A DNA stretch of 64,000 bases from NCBI RefSeq assembly GCF_964656455.1, contig NC_135726.1:28283168-28347167 (forward strand). Direction: 5' to 3'. Origin of the DNA: Halichoerus grypus (lineage: Eukaryota > Chordata > Mammalia > Carnivora > Phocidae). The notes below the pieces were generated by a model. It saw only the letters and a list, made by a program, of their open reading frames with translations. It was not told the DNA's origin and made no database searches. A program made the position numbers and the translations under genes. Positions 63,207 to 64,000 of the stretch are shown here, piece after piece (the first letter of the stretch is position 1; the number at the start of each line of letters is the position of its first letter).

Positions 63207-64000
63207 CGGGGTGGATGAGTCCCAGGCCCAACTTGGGGAACTAACTGAGGATGGTGGAGGAGGACGCGCTAGCGCTGAAGTTCTGAACTCCAGCCCCGGG
63301 AAAGGAAGAGCCAAGCGGACCTTTCTCCTCCTAACGCCTAGATGTCGGGGTTCCGTGACCCCTTGAAATTACTAAAGGGCTGTGTATATTGCAGGCGCAC
63401 GTTATGGGGCGGGGGGGCGGGGTGGTAATCCACTGCGTCCTGACGATTCTGAAAGAAATCCCAGGCTCCAAAAGAGAGCCATCTGGGAACAGAGAAGGGG
63501 GTCCTTCTGTCTAAAGGGCGGCTCCACGGGACCCTGGTGGCGGGGGTGGGGGTGGGGCGCGCCTAGCCTTCTCCGTGGCCCTGGCGTCTTTCTCTCTGAG
63601 ACCGCCACCTGGGGTGAAAGACGACGCCTGGGGAGGAGAGCAAGAAAGGATTTTCTCTGGAATGGGCCGGGCCGGTTGGACTCCAGCATGGGGAGCTGGG
63701 TAAGAGAAGAGAGGGGAAAAAGCCGGAGAAAACTGTGGCGAGGAGGGGGATATTTGCAAACGCGAAGCCCGCGCCGCGCCTTCTCACTTTCTGGTCCTGG
63801 AGCACAGAAGGTCCCACGGGCACCCTATCCGGCGGGCAGGGGCCATGCCAGGGAGGTCGGCGAGGAGCCGCAGGCCGAGCCGAGCCTACCGGCCAGAGCA
63901 CTATCACCGTGGAGAGCTGGAGCGCCGAGCGACGCGCAGCTCCTTCATTAGCTTCCCCTCCGCGGCGCTGCCTGCCTCGGAAAATAAGTTAGCAAACGGG

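Larger units (their letters stand above)
62360..64000. promoter_or_regulatory. CpG-island-like block reaching the window edge
   Basis: Strongly GC-rich, with CpG frequent from about 62500 (cagcccgcccgcagg, gcgcggcccggccgcccagc, cgcgaagcccgcgccgcgcc), unlike the CpG-poor rest of the window. There are no repeats after the MIR at 62210. It looks like a CpG-island promoter or first exon region. No start codon, TATA box or conserved protein can be tied to it, so strand and gene are unknown. Frames of 203 and 189 codons here are compositional. Confidence 0.65.

Noticed and set aside
63100..63366. Frame opening with accaccatgc, a Kozak-like context
   Set aside because: The product is dominated by poly-Pro and poly-Gly from a G run and matches no family I know.
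63382..63951. 189-codon plus-strand frame near the right edge
   Set aside because: Compositional open frame in GC-rich DNA (G, R, P, A-rich product) with no similarity I recognise.
1..64000. Any new multi-gene defence, toxin or biosynthetic system
   Set aside because: The window is carnivoran non-coding DNA. No clustered genes or recognisable protein-coding exons were found, so no such system is claimed.

Overview
This is intergenic or intronic mammalian nuclear DNA from a carnivoran. Thirteen tRNA-derived CAN (SINEC) SINEs carry the typical head (GCGCCTGGGTGGCTCAG), a CT-rich stretch, AATAAA-type repeats and an A-tail, and most have visible target-site duplications. All are of the 'gcgcctgggtggctcagtcggttaag' type. 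None has the canid-specific head (gatccctgggtggcgcagc), so I infer an arctoid such as a bear, mustelid or seal rather than a dog. I found no bacterial operon, viral gene, CRISPR array, tRNA or rRNA gene, and no protein-coding exon I could recognise. The open frames present are short, overlap on both strands and lie in repeats or GC-rich DNA.

Layout. 1-9.4 kb: quiet unique DNA with MIR, L2 and old L1 pieces and a MER5A-type DNA transposon. 9.4-16 kb: three CAN SINEs, MIRs and an (AC)n tract. 16-23 kb: dense nested repeats, including an interspersed repeat split by L1 plus Tigger DNA (16975-17883), hAT-type MITEs, and a Tigger-like element split by a SINE (20496-21052). 23-31 kb: mostly unique, GC-richer DNA with MIR/L2 fossils. 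31-35.6 kb: an L1 ORF2 fossil and the strangest object in the window, a SINE whose middle is replaced by a 164-bp copy of DNA lying 964 bp downstream. 37.9-38.6 kb: a repeat-free, AT-rich block dense in TAAT cores that looks like a developmental enhancer. 39-45.3 kb: L2 and MIR fossils, with an L2 tail grown into a (GGAT)n array. 45.3-62.3 kb: GC-rich unique DNA, then repeats with (GAAA)n and (GGAA)n arrays. 62.4-64 kb: a GC- and CpG-rich block running off the right edge that looks like a CpG-island promoter, with a strong splice donor at 62868.

Reading. Several repeat-free, TAAT-rich stretches plus a terminal CpG island suggest flanking regulatory DNA or the first intron of a developmental regulator whose main body lies outside the window. 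That is inference, and I cannot name the gene. Functional claims here are limited to repeats, composition and candidate regulatory DNA.
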